Positions 53,589 to 62,674 are shown, counted from the stretch's first letter. The stretch is 64,000 nt of DNA from Mycobacterium sp. WUMAC-067 (GCF_020217485.1 NZ_JAEKMI010000006.1:62001-126000); one strand, 5' to 3'. The notes: generated by a model from the sequence alone, not told the origin. Numbers and translations are program-made.

Positions 53589-54632
53589 TCACAGCAGTTG
53601 GCGCAGCGTCTCGATCAGCTTGATCCGCTCGGCCGTCGTCGACGCGATGGGCGCCACGTTCAGCGTGGTCACCCCCGCCTCACGGAAGGCGGCCAGGCGT
53701 TCCTTGACGAACTCCCGGGTGCCGATCAGGTTGACGTCGCGCACCAGATCATCGGGCACCACCTTGGCGGCGCCGTCCTTGTCACCGGCCAGATAGAGCT
53801 CCTGGATCCGGTCGGCCTGCGGGCCGTACCCGTACTTGGTCGCAAGGGCGTGATAGAAGTTCTTGCCCTTGGCGCCCATCCCGCCGATGTACAGCGCCAG
53901 GTGTGGCTTGACGAATTCCCTTAGCGGCTCGACGTTTTCGCCGATGGCCAGTACGGGTCCGGCATAGATGCCGAGCTCGCCCAAGGCGGGGTCCCGCTTG
54001 GCCCGGCCGGCGGCCAGGGACGCCCCCCACACGTCCTGCGCCTTCTCGGGCAGGTAGAAGATCGGTTGCCAACCCTCGGCGATCTCCGCCGCCAATTCGA
54101 CGTTCTTCGGCCCCAACGCGGCTACCAAGATCGGAATGCGCTCGCGGACAGGCCGATTGATCAGCTTGAGGGGCTTGCCGAGCCCGGTCCCCCGGTCGGG
54201 AGGCAGCGGGATCGTATAGTGCTTCCCCTCGTGCTGCACGGTCTCGCGTCGCCACACCTGGCGACAGATGTCGATGACTTCGCGCGTCCGGCCGATCGGG
54301 GCGTCGTACGGCACTCCGTGGAAGCCCTCGATGACCTGCGGGCCGGACGCGCCCAGGCCGAGGGTGAACCGGCCGTCGGAGACGTAATCGAGACCGGCCG
54401 CGGTCATCGCGGTCAGGGTGGGCGTCCGGGTGTAGAGCTGCAGGATGCCCGACGCCAGCTCGACCCGTTGTGTGCTGGCCGCCAGATAGCCGAGCGCGCT
54501 CACCGCATCGAACGAATACGCTTCGGGGACAAAAACAATGTCCAGTCCGGCGCGTTCCAGGTCGGCCACTTCGGCGGCCACGTCCTTGAAACCGCCCGCA
54601 TAATTGATGCTCAATCCAATCCGCATGGTCAT
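53589..54632 (-). CDS. F420-dependent LLM-class oxidoreductase
   Basis: A 347-residue luciferase-like TIM-barrel enzyme with MTMRIGLSINYAGGFKDVAAEV, DIVFVPEAYSFDAVSALGYLAA, VELASGILQLYTRTPTLTAMTA and GRFTLGLGASGPQVIEGFHG, which are the usual F420-binding strands. The start ATG 54632 (or 54626) lies 5 bases after the stop of the SnoaL-like gene, so they form an operon. It differs from the enzyme at 21415 in subfamily. The reaction is unknown. Confidence 0.86.
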   Translation of the reverse strand: MTMRIGLSINYAGGFKDVAAEVADLERAGLDIVFVPEAYSFDAVSALGYLAASTQRVELASGILQLYTRTPTLTAMTAAGLDYVSDGRFTLGLGASGPQVIEGFHGVPYDAPIGRTREVIDICRQVWRRETVQHEGKHYTIPLPPDRGTGLGKPLKLINRPVRERIPILVAALGPKNVELAAEIAEGWQPIFYLPEKAQDVWGASLAAGRAKRDPALGELGIYAGPVLAIGENVEPLREFVKPHLALYIGGMGAKGKNFYHALATKYGYGPQADRIQELYLAGDKDGAAKVVPDDLVRDVNLIGTREFVKERLAAFREAGVTTLNVAPIASTTAERIKLIETLRQLL

Positions 54633-54637
54633 TACTT

Positions 54638-55060
54638 CTACGCGTTCCCGGATTGATCGGCCAATTCGAGCGCCTCCCGCTGAATGCGGTCGAACTGGGC
54701 CCCCATCGCCTCCGACAATGCCGTCGCGCCCGACAGCGGCCGCACCATCACCATGAACTCGTCGATCAGTCCGTCGTCGTTGAAATGCAGGAAGTCGCAA
54801 CCGGTGATCTTCACTCCGGGCGCCCCCACAATCCCGGTCTCGAACACGAGGGCGTGGTCGCGGCCACCCGCGTCATGAATCTCCCGGATGTAGCGGAAGT
54901 TCTCGAAGACGCGCAGCACGCCGCGCAAAATCGCCGCGGTGATCGGCTTGCCGACATACGGCTTGAACGCCACCGGGCTGGTGAACACCACCGCGTCGGC
55001 CAGCATCGCCTGGAGGGCCTCTTCATCGCGCTCTTCGACGGCCTTGCGGAACGGGTGCAT
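54638..55060 (-). CDS. SnoaL/NTF2-like small protein
   Basis: A 140-residue cone-shaped NTF2-fold protein. The start (MHPFRKAVEERDEEALQAMLADAVVFTSP) and the central DHALVFETGIVG and GCDFLHFNDDGLIDEFMVMVRPL strands follow the SnoaL/polyketide-cyclase-like pattern used for isomerases and cyclases acting on small hydrophobic molecules. It is the first gene of the operon with the LLM oxidoreductase and is divergent from the PadR gene. No catalytic residue can be assigned with confidence. Confidence 0.83.
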   Translation of the reverse strand: MHPFRKAVEERDEEALQAMLADAVVFTSPVAFKPYVGKPITAAILRGVLRVFENFRYIREIHDAGGRDHALVFETGIVGAPGVKITGCDFLHFNDDGLIDEFMVMVRPLSGATALSEAMGAQFDRIQREALELADQSGNA

Positions 55061-55073
55061 CGGCGACCTCGCA

Positions 55074-55156
55074 TAGTCAACTTGTTGAGTATTCAGGTTG
55101 ACGCTAGGGTCCGCCTCGCCGGATGTCCAGGGTGCGATTAATCACTTTGTTGACTA
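55074..55156. promoter_or_regulatory. Predicted PadR operator pair
   Basis: TAGTCAAC (55074-55081) and its complement GTTGACTA (55149-55156) flank the divergent promoter region; TCAAC-TT-GTTGA (55077-55088) is also a compact palindrome. They probably bind the PadR protein encoded alongside. Confidence 0.5.
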
Positions 55157-55180
55157 GTCGCATCGTTGTACGATCGGCCG

Positions 55181-55789
55181 ATGTCACTGCGTGACGCGGT
55201 GTTGGCCGCCCTGCTCGAGGGCGAATCGTCGGGGTACGACCTGGCCAAGGGTTTCGACGCGTCGGTCGCGAACTTCTGGCCGGCCACCCCGCAGCAGCTG
55301 TATCGCGAACTGGATCGACTCGCCGACCAGGGCCTCATCCGAGCGCGGGTCGTGCGCCAAGAACGCCGGCCCAACAAGCGGATGTTCTCCCTGACCGGGG
55401 CCGGGCGCGACGCGATCCGGCACTTCACCGCGAAGGCGCCGAAACCCTCGGTGATCCGCGACGAGCTGCTGGTCAAGGTTCAGGCCGCCGACGCCGGCGA
55501 CATGGCAGCTGTGCGCGAGTCCATCCTCGAACGACTGCAATGGGCGAGCGCCAAAGTGCAACGCTACGAACGGTTGCGGGCGCGAATGATGGACGGCCGC
55601 GACGAAGACGAGTACCTGGCCCAGGCCGACCGAATCGGCCCCTACCTGACGCTGATCCGCGGAATCTCGTTCGAGCAGGAGAACATTCGCTGGGCCGAGC
55701 ACGCCCTGGCCATCATCGAACGCCGCGCGTCGGCCGACACGGCAAAGGCCGCGCATTCGCGGCGGGCCCGGGCCGCCACGCGCCGGTGA
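55181..55789 (+). CDS. PadR-family transcriptional regulator
   Basis: A 202-residue winged-helix protein. N-terminal AVLAALLEGESSGYDLAKGFDAS and PQQLYRELDRLADQGLIRARVV form the winged helix that binds DNA, and RRPNKRMFSLTGAGRDAI is the wing. The C-terminal half (residues about 100-190) is a long coiled helix for dimerisation, as in the VirC/PadR-s2 type. ATG 55181 is preferred to 55166. It is divergent from the SnoaL/LLM operon with shared inverted repeats between, so it probably regulates both itself and that operon. Inducer unknown. Confidence 0.85.
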   Translation: MSLRDAVLAALLEGESSGYDLAKGFDASVANFWPATPQQLYRELDRLADQGLIRARVVRQERRPNKRMFSLTGAGRDAIRHFTAKAPKPSVIRDELLVKVQAADAGDMAAVRESILERLQWASAKVQRYERLRARMMDGRDEDEYLAQADRIGPYLTLIRGISFEQENIRWAEHALAIIERRASADTAKAAHSRRARAATRR

Positions 55790-55810
55790 GTCCTGGCCTC
55801 GGGAAGAGGT

Positions 55811-56701
55811 TCAGCGTTCGCGGACCGCGGTGAAGAACTTGGTGCGCATCAGCCGATCGAAGACCACCGGCAGCTCGTGGAACGGCCGTCCATACTCGGT
55901 GGCCGCCTTTTCGACCAGGTCCACGCTGGCGGCACGCCAATGCCGCTGGGCCAGAAACTCCTTGGAGTCCGTGCGGGCATCGTCATACCACAGGTCGGCG
56001 ACCGGTGGCTGACCGGTGCCTTGGCTGATGGTGGGGACGTTGTTGGCGAATTCCTGGACTTCGCCCGGCGCCGGACCGAGCTCGGCGGCTATGTGGCTCC
56101 CGGGCGCCGACAACTCGTGCAGCTTTTCGAACAGCGCATCCTGGGCCGCCCCAGGCAAATACGGCAGCAGGCCCTCGAGCGCCCACGCCGTCGGTCGGCC
56201 GGGGTCGAAGCCGGCCGCGATCAGCTCGCCCGCCCAGTCGTCCCGCAAGTCGGTGGCCACCGTGACGCGCCCCGTCGACGGCACGGCGCCCTGCCGGTCG
56301 AGGACCCGTTGCTTGAAGTCGAGCACCCGAGGCTGATCGACTTCGAACACCGTATGACCCGCGGGCCATTCCAGACGGTACGCCCGGGAGTCCAATCCGG
56401 CCGCCAGGATCACCGCCTGGCTCGTCCCCGACCGCCCGGCGTGAACGAAAAACTCGTCGAAGAACCGCGTCCGCACCCCCACCCACTGCGCGTTGAAGGC
56501 CGCGGCGCTACTCATGTCGGCGTTGTCAACGGCCGCAATCAGATTCGGCTCACCGGAGGCGGCGACGAAGCCGGCGGCGAAGTCGTCGTTCGCCAACGGC
56601 GGCTGCAGCCCGGCGTCGAGGGCCCGCGCCGCACACACCGCCAAGGCGGTGAAACCGACACTTGTCACGATATCCCAGGTATCGCCGGCGCTACGGGCCA
56701 C
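55811..56701 (-). CDS. SAM-dependent methyltransferase (LCMT-like, TIGR00027 family)
   Basis: A 296-residue protein of the mycobacterial putative O-methyltransferase group (family PF04072). Motifs are AVILAAGLDSRAYRL (SAM-binding GxGxDxR-like), VFEVDQPRVLDFKQRVL and the acidic GLLPYLP loop (WALEGLLPYLP). M. tuberculosis has more than ten paralogues of unknown substrate. It is convergent with the PadR gene and divergent from the HAD gene. Confidence 0.88.
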   Translation of the reverse strand: MARSAGDTWDIVTSVGFTALAVCAARALDAGLQPPLANDDFAAGFVAASGEPNLIAAVDNADMSSAAAFNAQWVGVRTRFFDEFFVHAGRSGTSQAVILAAGLDSRAYRLEWPAGHTVFEVDQPRVLDFKQRVLDRQGAVPSTGRVTVATDLRDDWAGELIAAGFDPGRPTAWALEGLLPYLPGAAQDALFEKLHELSAPGSHIAAELGPAPGEVQEFANNVPTISQGTGQPPVADLWYDDARTDSKEFLAQRHWRAASVDLVEKAATEYGRPFHELPVVFDRLMRTKFFTAVRER

Positions 56702-56821
56702 AACGGGCTCCCCTCAATCATCGATCAGGACATAAAAGATTCGTTCGCACAACTAACGATACTGTACGCCGCGGCTCGGCCGGGCGCATCGCCGCTGACG
56801 ATCCCGGCGTTAGCCTGAGGA

Positions 56822-57577
56822 ATGACCGATTACCGCTCGCCCTCGACCGGCCGGGCAGTGCGTGCCGTTCTGTTCGATACGTTCGGAACGGTCGTCGACT
56901 GGCGCTCCGGGATCGCCGCCTCGGTGCGGCGTTTCGCGCACCGCCGGCACATCAGCCTCGACCCGGACGCGTTCGCGTTGGAATGGCGGAGCCGATACCT
57001 GCCCTCGATGTCCGAAATCCGTTCGGGCCGGCGGGAGTTCGTGTCGCTGGACGTTCTGCATCGAGAGAACCTCGTCGCATCGCTCGAGAGGTTCGGCATC
57101 AGCGCCGACGCGCTGCCCGGCGACGAAGTGGAGGCGCTGGCACGCTCGTGGCGCTGGCTGCCACCGTGGCCGGACAGCGTCGAGGGCATCGAGGCCATGA
57201 GGCGGCACGTGATTGTCGGGCCGCTGTCCAACGGCAACACCGGACTGCTGGTCGAGATGGCGAAGTACGCGGGCCTGCCGTGGGACGTGGTACTCGGTTC
57301 CGATGTCAGCAGGGCCTACAAGCCCGACGCCCGCGCGTACCACACGCCCGCGCGTCTGCTGGGTCTGGAACCCGGCGAGGTGATGCTGGTGGCGGCGCAC
57401 ACCGCAGACCTCGAGGCGGCCCGCAGCAGCGGCCTGGCGACCGGTTTCGTCGCGCGCCCGCAGGAGTACGGACCGGGCCAGGCGGCTGACCCGGCGCCCT
57501 CGGACGCCTGGGACGTCGCGGGCGCGTCGCTGGTCGAACTGGCGCGGTCGCTGTTCGGCGCCGCCGGCCCACCGTGA
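56822..57577 (+). CDS. HAD-family hydrolase (haloacid dehalogenase type II-like)
   Basis: A 251-residue protein. The nucleophile motif is VLFDTFGTVVDWR with Asp19; motif II is GPLSNGN (Ser/Asn) and motif III is the Lys in SRAYKPDARAYH. The last residues of the core, LVAAHTADLEAARSSGL, match type II haloacid dehalogenases. Relatives are dehalogenases or phosphatases; the ordinary motif set does not discriminate. ATG 56822 is the start. It ends 35 bases before the convergent Nudix gene. Confidence 0.87.
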   Translation: MTDYRSPSTGRAVRAVLFDTFGTVVDWRSGIAASVRRFAHRRHISLDPDAFALEWRSRYLPSMSEIRSGRREFVSLDVLHRENLVASLERFGISADALPGDEVEALARSWRWLPPWPDSVEGIEAMRRHVIVGPLSNGNTGLLVEMAKYAGLPWDVVLGSDVSRAYKPDARAYHTPARLLGLEPGEVMLVAAHTADLEAARSSGLATGFVARPQEYGPGQAADPAPSDAWDVAGASLVELARSLFGAAGPP

Positions 57578-57612
57578 GGCAGGGCCGCGCCGTCGAAGGG
57601 GTTGCGCGATGG

Positions 57613-58332
57613 CTACTTCCAGGCAAAGACCGGTTGTTCCAGGCCGTCGACCGGGTCGTGGCGGCCTTCCAGCCCCAGCCACCGCAGCTGCAGGAGCACC
57701 GCCCCGGTGGGTGCGTGGATCAGGTCGCCCCCCAGCGGGATCTGCACGACCGGTCGCGGGCTTTCCGGGATGGCGATGAATCGCGGCGAATCGTCACGTT
57801 GCAGTTGGTGCAGGCCCACCCGGTACACCGCCACCACCTCGTCGGGCGACGGGCGCGGATCCAGGCGGCACCCTCCCCAAATCACCACCGGCGTAATGAC
57901 ATATCCCGACCGGGTCGGGTAATCGTCGAGCAGACCAAGCACGGTCGCCTCGGCCAATTCGATGCCGACCTCCTCACGCAGTTCCCGCAGCGCGGCCTCG
58001 ACCGCGGTCTCGCCCGGGTCGAGGCGGCCACCGGGAAGCGCCCACTGCGCGGCGTGCGAGGTGAGTCGAGAAGCCCTGCGGCACAGCAGGAACGCCGCAC
58101 CGCCCGACACGTCGACCATGCGCCCGTCGAGGCCGGTCGCCGGCAGCCCCCGATCGGCGTTCCAGTCGTCGACCGGTACCGGATCCACCCTGTCCTCCCC
58201 GACGTCGGAGTCGACGAGCACCACCGCCACGGCGGCGTGCCGCTTGGCCGGATCGGCCACGATTCGGCGCTCATGACCGGCCAGATTGTTCCGGATCCGC
58301 TCGCGTAGTACCTGGTCATAGGGGATGGTCAC
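57613..58332 (-). CDS. Nudix hydrolase
   Basis: A 239-residue enzyme with the Nudix box GRLDPGETAVEAALRELREE, continuing VGI (GX5EX7REUXEEXGU complete), around residues 102-124. The preceding WALPGG strand and longer N-terminal domain suggest a CoA/NAD pyrophosphatase-like or ADP-ribose class, but substrate is not predicted. ATG 58332 is the start. It is convergent with HAD and divergent from the SCO6745-like gene, 72 bases away. Confidence 0.88.
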   Translation of the reverse strand: MTIPYDQVLRERIRNNLAGHERRIVADPAKRHAAVAVVLVDSDVGEDRVDPVPVDDWNADRGLPATGLDGRMVDVSGGAAFLLCRRASRLTSHAAQWALPGGRLDPGETAVEAALRELREEVGIELAEATVLGLLDDYPTRSGYVITPVVIWGGCRLDPRPSPDEVVAVYRVGLHQLQRDDSPRFIAIPESPRPVVQIPLGGDLIHAPTGAVLLQLRWLGLEGRHDPVDGLEQPVFAWK

Positions 58333-58404
58333 CTCTCGAGACTAGGCCGCCGCGCTTGGGCGGCGTGCTTGGTCCCCGCCCGCCACCAGTGGTTAACTGC
58401 GAGC

Positions 58405-59298
58405 ATGCGACGACAACCCCTGCTGGCCCGGCGCTTCTTCGATCGCTACGAGCCGGTGCATGCGGTGACGTATTTCGCGCCGGAGGCCCGGGCGGCGTTG
58501 GACGCGTTGGGTTACCGGGGTTTCTGGATGGGCTATTTCGCGGCCCGCTCGGCGCCGCTGGGCACGGTGCCGCGGGAGGTGGTGACCTCGGTCTTCTACA
58601 ACTTCGCACCCGAACGGGTCGCCAAGGCGCTGCCGGCGGCGTGGGAGATCGCGGGTCCGCAAGCCGCGTTGCAGGCACGCCAGGAGTCCGCGGTCGCGGC
58701 GCTGCGCCGCTACGGCCTGAGCCCGGACGAAAACGTCCGCGTGGCAGCCGAACTCGCCGGGAAGGCGGCGCGCCACGCGCCGCTCGATGCGCGCCCGTTG
58801 TTCGCCGCGAATCTGGCGCTGCCCTGGCCCGACGATCCCCTGGCCGCGCTGTGGCACGCTACGACGCTGTTACGCGAACAGCGCGGAGACGGGCACGTCG
58901 CGGTGCTGGCCGCGGCCGGCATCTCCGGGCGCGAATCCAACGTCTTACATGCCGCGGCGGGCAACGTCTCACGCGACTACATCGCCCGCACCCGCGATTA
59001 CGACGACGAGGCATGGCGTCATCACGAACAACGCCTCGCCGAGCGCGGGTTGCTCGACGATGCCGGAACACTGACCGCCGCGGGGCGCGAACTGAAGGAC
59101 CACATCGAATCGAGGACCGACGCGCTTTCCTTGTCGGCGCTCGACGCGCTCAGCGATGACGAGGTCGAGAGGCTGTTCCGGGCGCTATCCCCCATCACCC
59201 GCGCCGTGGTCGCCGCCGGCGATATCCCCGCCGCGACCCCGATGACGTTGCGTCGCGACGAATTGCACGACGACGGCGCGCATTTGGTGGGCCGATGA
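58405..59298 (+). CDS. SCO6745-like conserved actinobacterial protein
   Basis: A 297-residue mainly helical protein of a family widespread in actinobacteria, with conserved ARRFFDRYEPVHAVTYFAPEAR, GYRGFWMGYFAARSAPLG and VFYNFAPERVAKALP in the first 90 residues. Members are usually called SCO6745-family and have no known role. ATG 58405 is preferred to 58369 because similarity starts at MRRQPLLARRFF. Its stop overlaps the start of the next gene (ATGA), so the two form an operon. Confidence 0.82.
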   Translation: MRRQPLLARRFFDRYEPVHAVTYFAPEARAALDALGYRGFWMGYFAARSAPLGTVPREVVTSVFYNFAPERVAKALPAAWEIAGPQAALQARQESAVAALRRYGLSPDENVRVAAELAGKAARHAPLDARPLFAANLALPWPDDPLAALWHATTLLREQRGDGHVAVLAAAGISGRESNVLHAAAGNVSRDYIARTRDYDDEAWRHHEQRLAERGLLDDAGTLTAAGRELKDHIESRTDALSLSALDALSDDEVERLFRALSPITRAVVAAGDIPAATPMTLRRDELHDDGAHLVGR

Positions 59299-59561
59299 GC
59301 GCCCAGCGAGTGCCCGGCGGGGTCGTGCACAAGTTGCCCGCCGACCTGCGCGAGACGTTGATCGCCAACGCCGCCGCGCTGTCCGCCTGGAACGACATCA
59401 CGCCGTTGGCCCGCAACGAGTTCATCTGCTGGGTCGAGGATGCCAAGCAGGACGCCACCCGGGCGCGCCGCATCCGCCGCACCAAGGAGGAACTGGAAGA
59501 AGGCAAACGCCGGCCGTGCTGCTGGCCGGGCTGCAAACACCGCGAACGCACCGGGAAATAG
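59295..59561 (+). CDS. YdeI/OmpD-associated-like small protein
   Basis: An 88-residue protein with the YdeI-type helix (KLPADLRETLIANAAALSAWNDITPLARNEFICWVEDA) followed by a basic tail containing CCWPGCKHR, which could bind metal. YdeI homologues are often annotated as bacteriocin-protection proteins. ATG 59295 overlaps the previous stop. It is convergent with the VOC gene. Confidence 0.8.
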   Translation: MSAQRVPGGVVHKLPADLRETLIANAAALSAWNDITPLARNEFICWVEDAKQDATRARRIRRTKEELEEGKRRPCCWPGCKHRERTGK

Positions 59562-59568
59562 GCGCCCG

Positions 59569-59922
59569 CTAGCGTCCTAGCGGTTTGTAGAAGACCAAGC
59601 CGTTGCCCTTGTTGTCATAGACCACGGCGCGTCGCTCGTGGGCATCGTCGTAGGGGCCCTTGACGATGCCACCGCGGCTGGCCTCGACAGCCTTCGCCGC
59701 GGCGTCGACGTCCGCGGTCTTGATGCCGACGACGACCTGCCCGGGGATGGGGTGGTCCACCGAGGTCGCCAGCGCCAGCGTGACCGGTCCCGCATCGAGG
59801 GCCGCGAAGTGCGCCCCGTCGCGAAACTTCAGCGGCATGCCCAGGGTCTCGCTGTAGAACCGGATCGACTCGTCCAAGTCGTCGGTCGACAGGATGATCA
59901 TCTTTGCCTCGTGCTCGCTCAT
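59569..59922 (-). CDS. VOC-family protein
   Basis: A 117-residue vicinal-oxygen-chelate protein, with MIILSTDDLDESIRFYSETLGMPLKFRDG at the N terminus and RAVVYDNKGNGLVFYKPLGR at the C terminus. The usual metal-binding His/Glu positions read Ile/Asn/Phe, so it may bind ligands without a metal, like bleomycin-resistance-type proteins. It is a single gene. Confidence 0.82.
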   Translation of the reverse strand: MSEHEAKMIILSTDDLDESIRFYSETLGMPLKFRDGAHFAALDAGPVTLALATSVDHPIPGQVVVGIKTADVDAAAKAVEASRGGIVKGPYDDAHERRAVVYDNKGNGLVFYKPLGR

Positions 59923-59992
59923 GGTGCCTCCCTATGGCCGGATCGCTACCAGCCTAGGCGGGTAGGCATCCCGGGGAGGGTCAAGGACCAGC

Positions 59993-60550
59993 TCACGCGG
60001 CGTCGGACGAAACCGGTTGGCCCTCAACGTAATCCATGGGCGGCGCCTCGCCATGCCCCGCGCCGCGGTAGGCCACCGCGGTCGCCAGCGCCGAACCACC
60101 TTCGATGGTGCCCACCACAACCACCCGGTCGTTGACGGTGAATTGCGGTGCCGCGACGGCCGGTTGGCTGCCGCGATGGGAGATGACGGTGGTGTCCGGG
60201 GTGAGGCGATACGTCCGGGTGTACCCGTCGGCGCTGCGCATGGTCACCGAGTCCACCGTCACGGCGATCACGGTGCCCTCCTGCTTTACCGGCTGCGAGA
60301 CGGTCGGCGGCCCCACATCGGCGATCACGGTGCGCTTGTCGACATGAACCCCGTTGAGCACCAACGCCGTCAGGCAGGCCCCGCACAACAGTGCAGCGCA
60401 CACGATCTCACATGCCTTCGCCACACCGGACAGCCCGCGCCGCTGACCACCATCGGTACGCGTCGGGGTTGGCTCCGAAGACTCCGGCATGCGGTGTTTG
60501 GCTGCCACGATCCGTCCTTCCTGCGGCTTGCGCCGAAGGAACATCGACAC
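59993..60550 (-). CDS. Membrane-anchored hypothetical protein
   Basis: A 185-residue protein. The basic cytoplasmic N terminus (residues 1-45) leads to one membrane helix (about 46-68, ACEIVCAALLCGACLTALVLNG), then an extracytoplasmic beta-rich domain (VKQEGTVIAVTVDSVTMRSADGYTRTYRL to FTVNDRVVVVGTIEGGSA), resembling small DUF5666-like beta barrels. Function unknown. ATG 60550 is used; 60544 (MFLRRKPQ) is also possible. Confidence 0.75.
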   Translation of the reverse strand: MSMFLRRKPQEGRIVAAKHRMPESSEPTPTRTDGGQRRGLSGVAKACEIVCAALLCGACLTALVLNGVHVDKRTVIADVGPPTVSQPVKQEGTVIAVTVDSVTMRSADGYTRTYRLTPDTTVISHRGSQPAVAAPQFTVNDRVVVVGTIEGGSALATAVAYRGAGHGEAPPMDYVEGQPVSSDAA

Positions 60551-60639
60551 CGACCGAATCAGGTTGTTGCCGTGGAATTACCCGCCGTGCTATGCCGGTA
60601 AACCGGGCCGTGCCCGACGGGTGAGGAGAGAGGCGGGAG

Positions 60640-61524
60640 TCAGCCCTTGGTCAGGGTGAACTGCGCGACGTCGGTGTAGCCCTCGCGGAACAGGTCCGCG
60701 CAGCCCGTGAGGTACTTCATGTACCGGTCGTAGACCTCTTCGGATTGAATCGCGATGGCCTCGTCGCGGCGCGCCTCGAGTGCGGTCGCCCAGGTGTCGA
60801 GGGTGCGGGCGTAGTGCAGGCGCAGCGGCTGGACCAGCTTCACCCCGAAGCCGGCACGCTGGGCGTGCTCCACGACGCCCTTGGCCTGCGGAAGGTCCCC
60901 GCCCGGGAAGATCTCGTCCATGATGAATTTCATGAAGCGCAGCTTGGTCATGGTGATGGGCAGCCCGCGCTCGGCGAACTCCTCGTCGCTGGGTTTGATG
61001 ATGGTGTGCAGCATCATCACGCCGTCCGCCGGGAGCGCCTCGTAGGCCGTCTTGAAGAAATCGTTGTAGCGGTCACGCCCGAAGTGCTCGAAGGCGCCGA
61101 TCGAGACGATGCGGTCGACTTTTTCATCGAACTGCTCCCAGCCCTGCAGCAGCACCCGCTTGGACCGCGCGGACGGATGGGCGTCAAGGCGGCGCTGCAC
61201 GTGCGCCTGCTGATTGCGGCTCAACGTGAGCCCGACGACGTTGACGTCATACCGCTCGAGGGCGCGGACGATGGTGGTGCCCCAGCCACACCCGACGTCG
61301 AGCAACGTCATGCCCGGCTGCAATCCCAGCTTGCCCAGCGAGAGGTCGACCTTGGCGATCTGCGCCTCTTCCAGCGTCATGTCCTCGCGCTCGAAGTACG
61401 CGCAGCTGTAGGTCCGCGTCGGATCCAGGAAAAGCGCGAAGAACTCGTCGGACAGGTCGTAGTGCGCTTGTACGTCCTCGAAATGCGGTTCCAAGCTGAC
61501 GGCATCGCCGGGATTTTCGGACAA
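60640..61524 (-). CDS. Cyclopropane-mycolic-acid-synthase family methyltransferase
   Basis: A 294-residue SAM-dependent enzyme that modifies double bonds of mycolic acids (cyclopropanes, methyl branches or oxygenation). SAM motifs: LLDVGCGWGTTIVRALE and VVGLTLSRNQ; the bicarbonate/active-site residues lie in SIGAFEHFGRDRY and VMMLHTI. N-terminal VQAHYDLSDEFFALFLDPTRTYSCAYFE is the family signature. It is most like CmaA1/PcaA-group enzymes, and which mycolate position it acts on cannot be read. It is a single leftward gene. Confidence 0.9.
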   Translation of the reverse strand: MSENPGDAVSLEPHFEDVQAHYDLSDEFFALFLDPTRTYSCAYFEREDMTLEEAQIAKVDLSLGKLGLQPGMTLLDVGCGWGTTIVRALERYDVNVVGLTLSRNQQAHVQRRLDAHPSARSKRVLLQGWEQFDEKVDRIVSIGAFEHFGRDRYNDFFKTAYEALPADGVMMLHTIIKPSDEEFAERGLPITMTKLRFMKFIMDEIFPGGDLPQAKGVVEHAQRAGFGVKLVQPLRLHYARTLDTWATALEARRDEAIAIQSEEVYDRYMKYLTGCADLFREGYTDVAQFTLTKG

Positions 61525-61865
61525 GGCACAACCTCTGACTTATTCATATCGGGTTCAATGGCGCGATCGAATCGATCGCCGCGCGGACGCCCCAGTGTAT
61601 CGGGCCGGCCCACCGCGCCCTCGCGGCGAGTTCCCGGGCAGCGTAGTACCGCCGAAATGGCTCTCAGCCTGCCAGATCGCTGACGTCGGCGCAAATTTGG
61701 TAATCCCCTGCGGCTCAGAGCAACTCGGGCGCGCACACCCTGGCAGCGGGCGATGGGGTCGTTACATCGACCCCGTAAACGGGTACGCCGGGGCCGGCGT
61801 TCTTTAATGGTGTCGAACGCGCAACCCAGCCGGCTGGCCGGCGTCACGGAGGCGGAGGCTCGCCA
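61525..61865. other. 341-bp divergent intergenic region
   Basis: Between the cyclopropane-synthase gene (leftward) and the hemerythrin gene (rightward). It contains GGGGTCG-N6-CGACCCC (61755-61774) and a SigF-like promoter pattern 80-105 bases before the hemerythrin ATG. No gene is seen. Confidence 0.6.
61761..61785 (+). promoter_or_regulatory. Possible SigF-type promoter for hemerythrin gene
   Basis: GTT (61761-61763), 17 bases, GGGTA (61781-61785) fits the mycobacterial SigF pattern GTTT-N15-17-GGGTAT loosely. It overlaps the inverted repeat at 61755-61774. Confidence 0.4.
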
Positions 61866-62438
61866 ATGGCCGACATCACCATGTTGATCCTCGAAGACCA
61901 CGAGTGGTTCCGCGAACAGTTCGCCCGGCTGGATTACCTGCAGGCACAGCGGAGCACCGACCGCGCCGGGCTCGAACGGGTGTGGCGACCGCTCGCCGAG
62001 AAGCTCGACGTGCACGCCTACATCGAGGAAAAGATCTTCTACCCGCAACTGCTCAAACGGGGCGGTGACGACGCCGAAGGCGAGACGCTCGACGCCATCG
62101 GCGACCACAACGACATTCGCGACGGCGTGCGCGATGCCGATTCGGCCGAACTCGGCAGCGAGCAATGGTGGGCGGCCGTCGGGCGCACCCGGGAGGCCAA
62201 CGACGATCACATGGGCGAAGAGGAGCGCGAAGGGCTGTCGGACTTCCGCCGCAACGCCCCGATCGGCCTTCGCGAAGCGCTGGGGCGCCAGTACAGCGAG
62301 TTCATGGCCGAGCATCCCACCACCGCGGGGTTGCCGATCACGGACCGTGACCCGCGCCGCTATGTCGAGCAGGTGGAGGCCCCGCCGTCCAAGCCCTCGG
62401 ACTTCTCGTTGCGCATCGGCAGCCTGAAGGGCCAGTGA
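61866..62438 (+). CDS. Hemerythrin HHE-domain protein
   Basis: A 190-residue four-helix-bundle protein that should bind a di-iron centre through His/Glu residues in ILEDHEWFREQF, HAYIEEKIFYP, IGDHNDIRDG and NDDHMGEEERE. Mycobacterial members respond to oxidative or nitrosative stress and are often SigF-controlled. The last 45 residues are a Pro/Arg-rich extension. ATG 61866 follows GGAGGCGGAGGC. It is a single gene. Confidence 0.88.
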   Translation: MADITMLILEDHEWFREQFARLDYLQAQRSTDRAGLERVWRPLAEKLDVHAYIEEKIFYPQLLKRGGDDAEGETLDAIGDHNDIRDGVRDADSAELGSEQWWAAVGRTREANDDHMGEEEREGLSDFRRNAPIGLREALGRQYSEFMAEHPTTAGLPITDRDPRRYVEQVEAPPSKPSDFSLRIGSLKGQ

Positions 62439-62674
62439 CCTGCGCGCGTGACCGGGCGAGCGTGACGGGGATAACCTCCGTCGGATCCCGCGGCGCCGCG
62501 ACGCCGCCGGCATCAATGCCGGCGACCCGGTTCTAGCTGGCGTTTGTCGCACGCGAGCAAACCCGCGCACGGGCACGTGGGTTCGCCGCGGTCGCCGTCG
62601 GTCGTCCCACGTCAGGCCCGTGAAGCCCACCCCGCCGGTTGTCCCTGAGAAAGTTGTGGGTAAGTCTTGATTCG

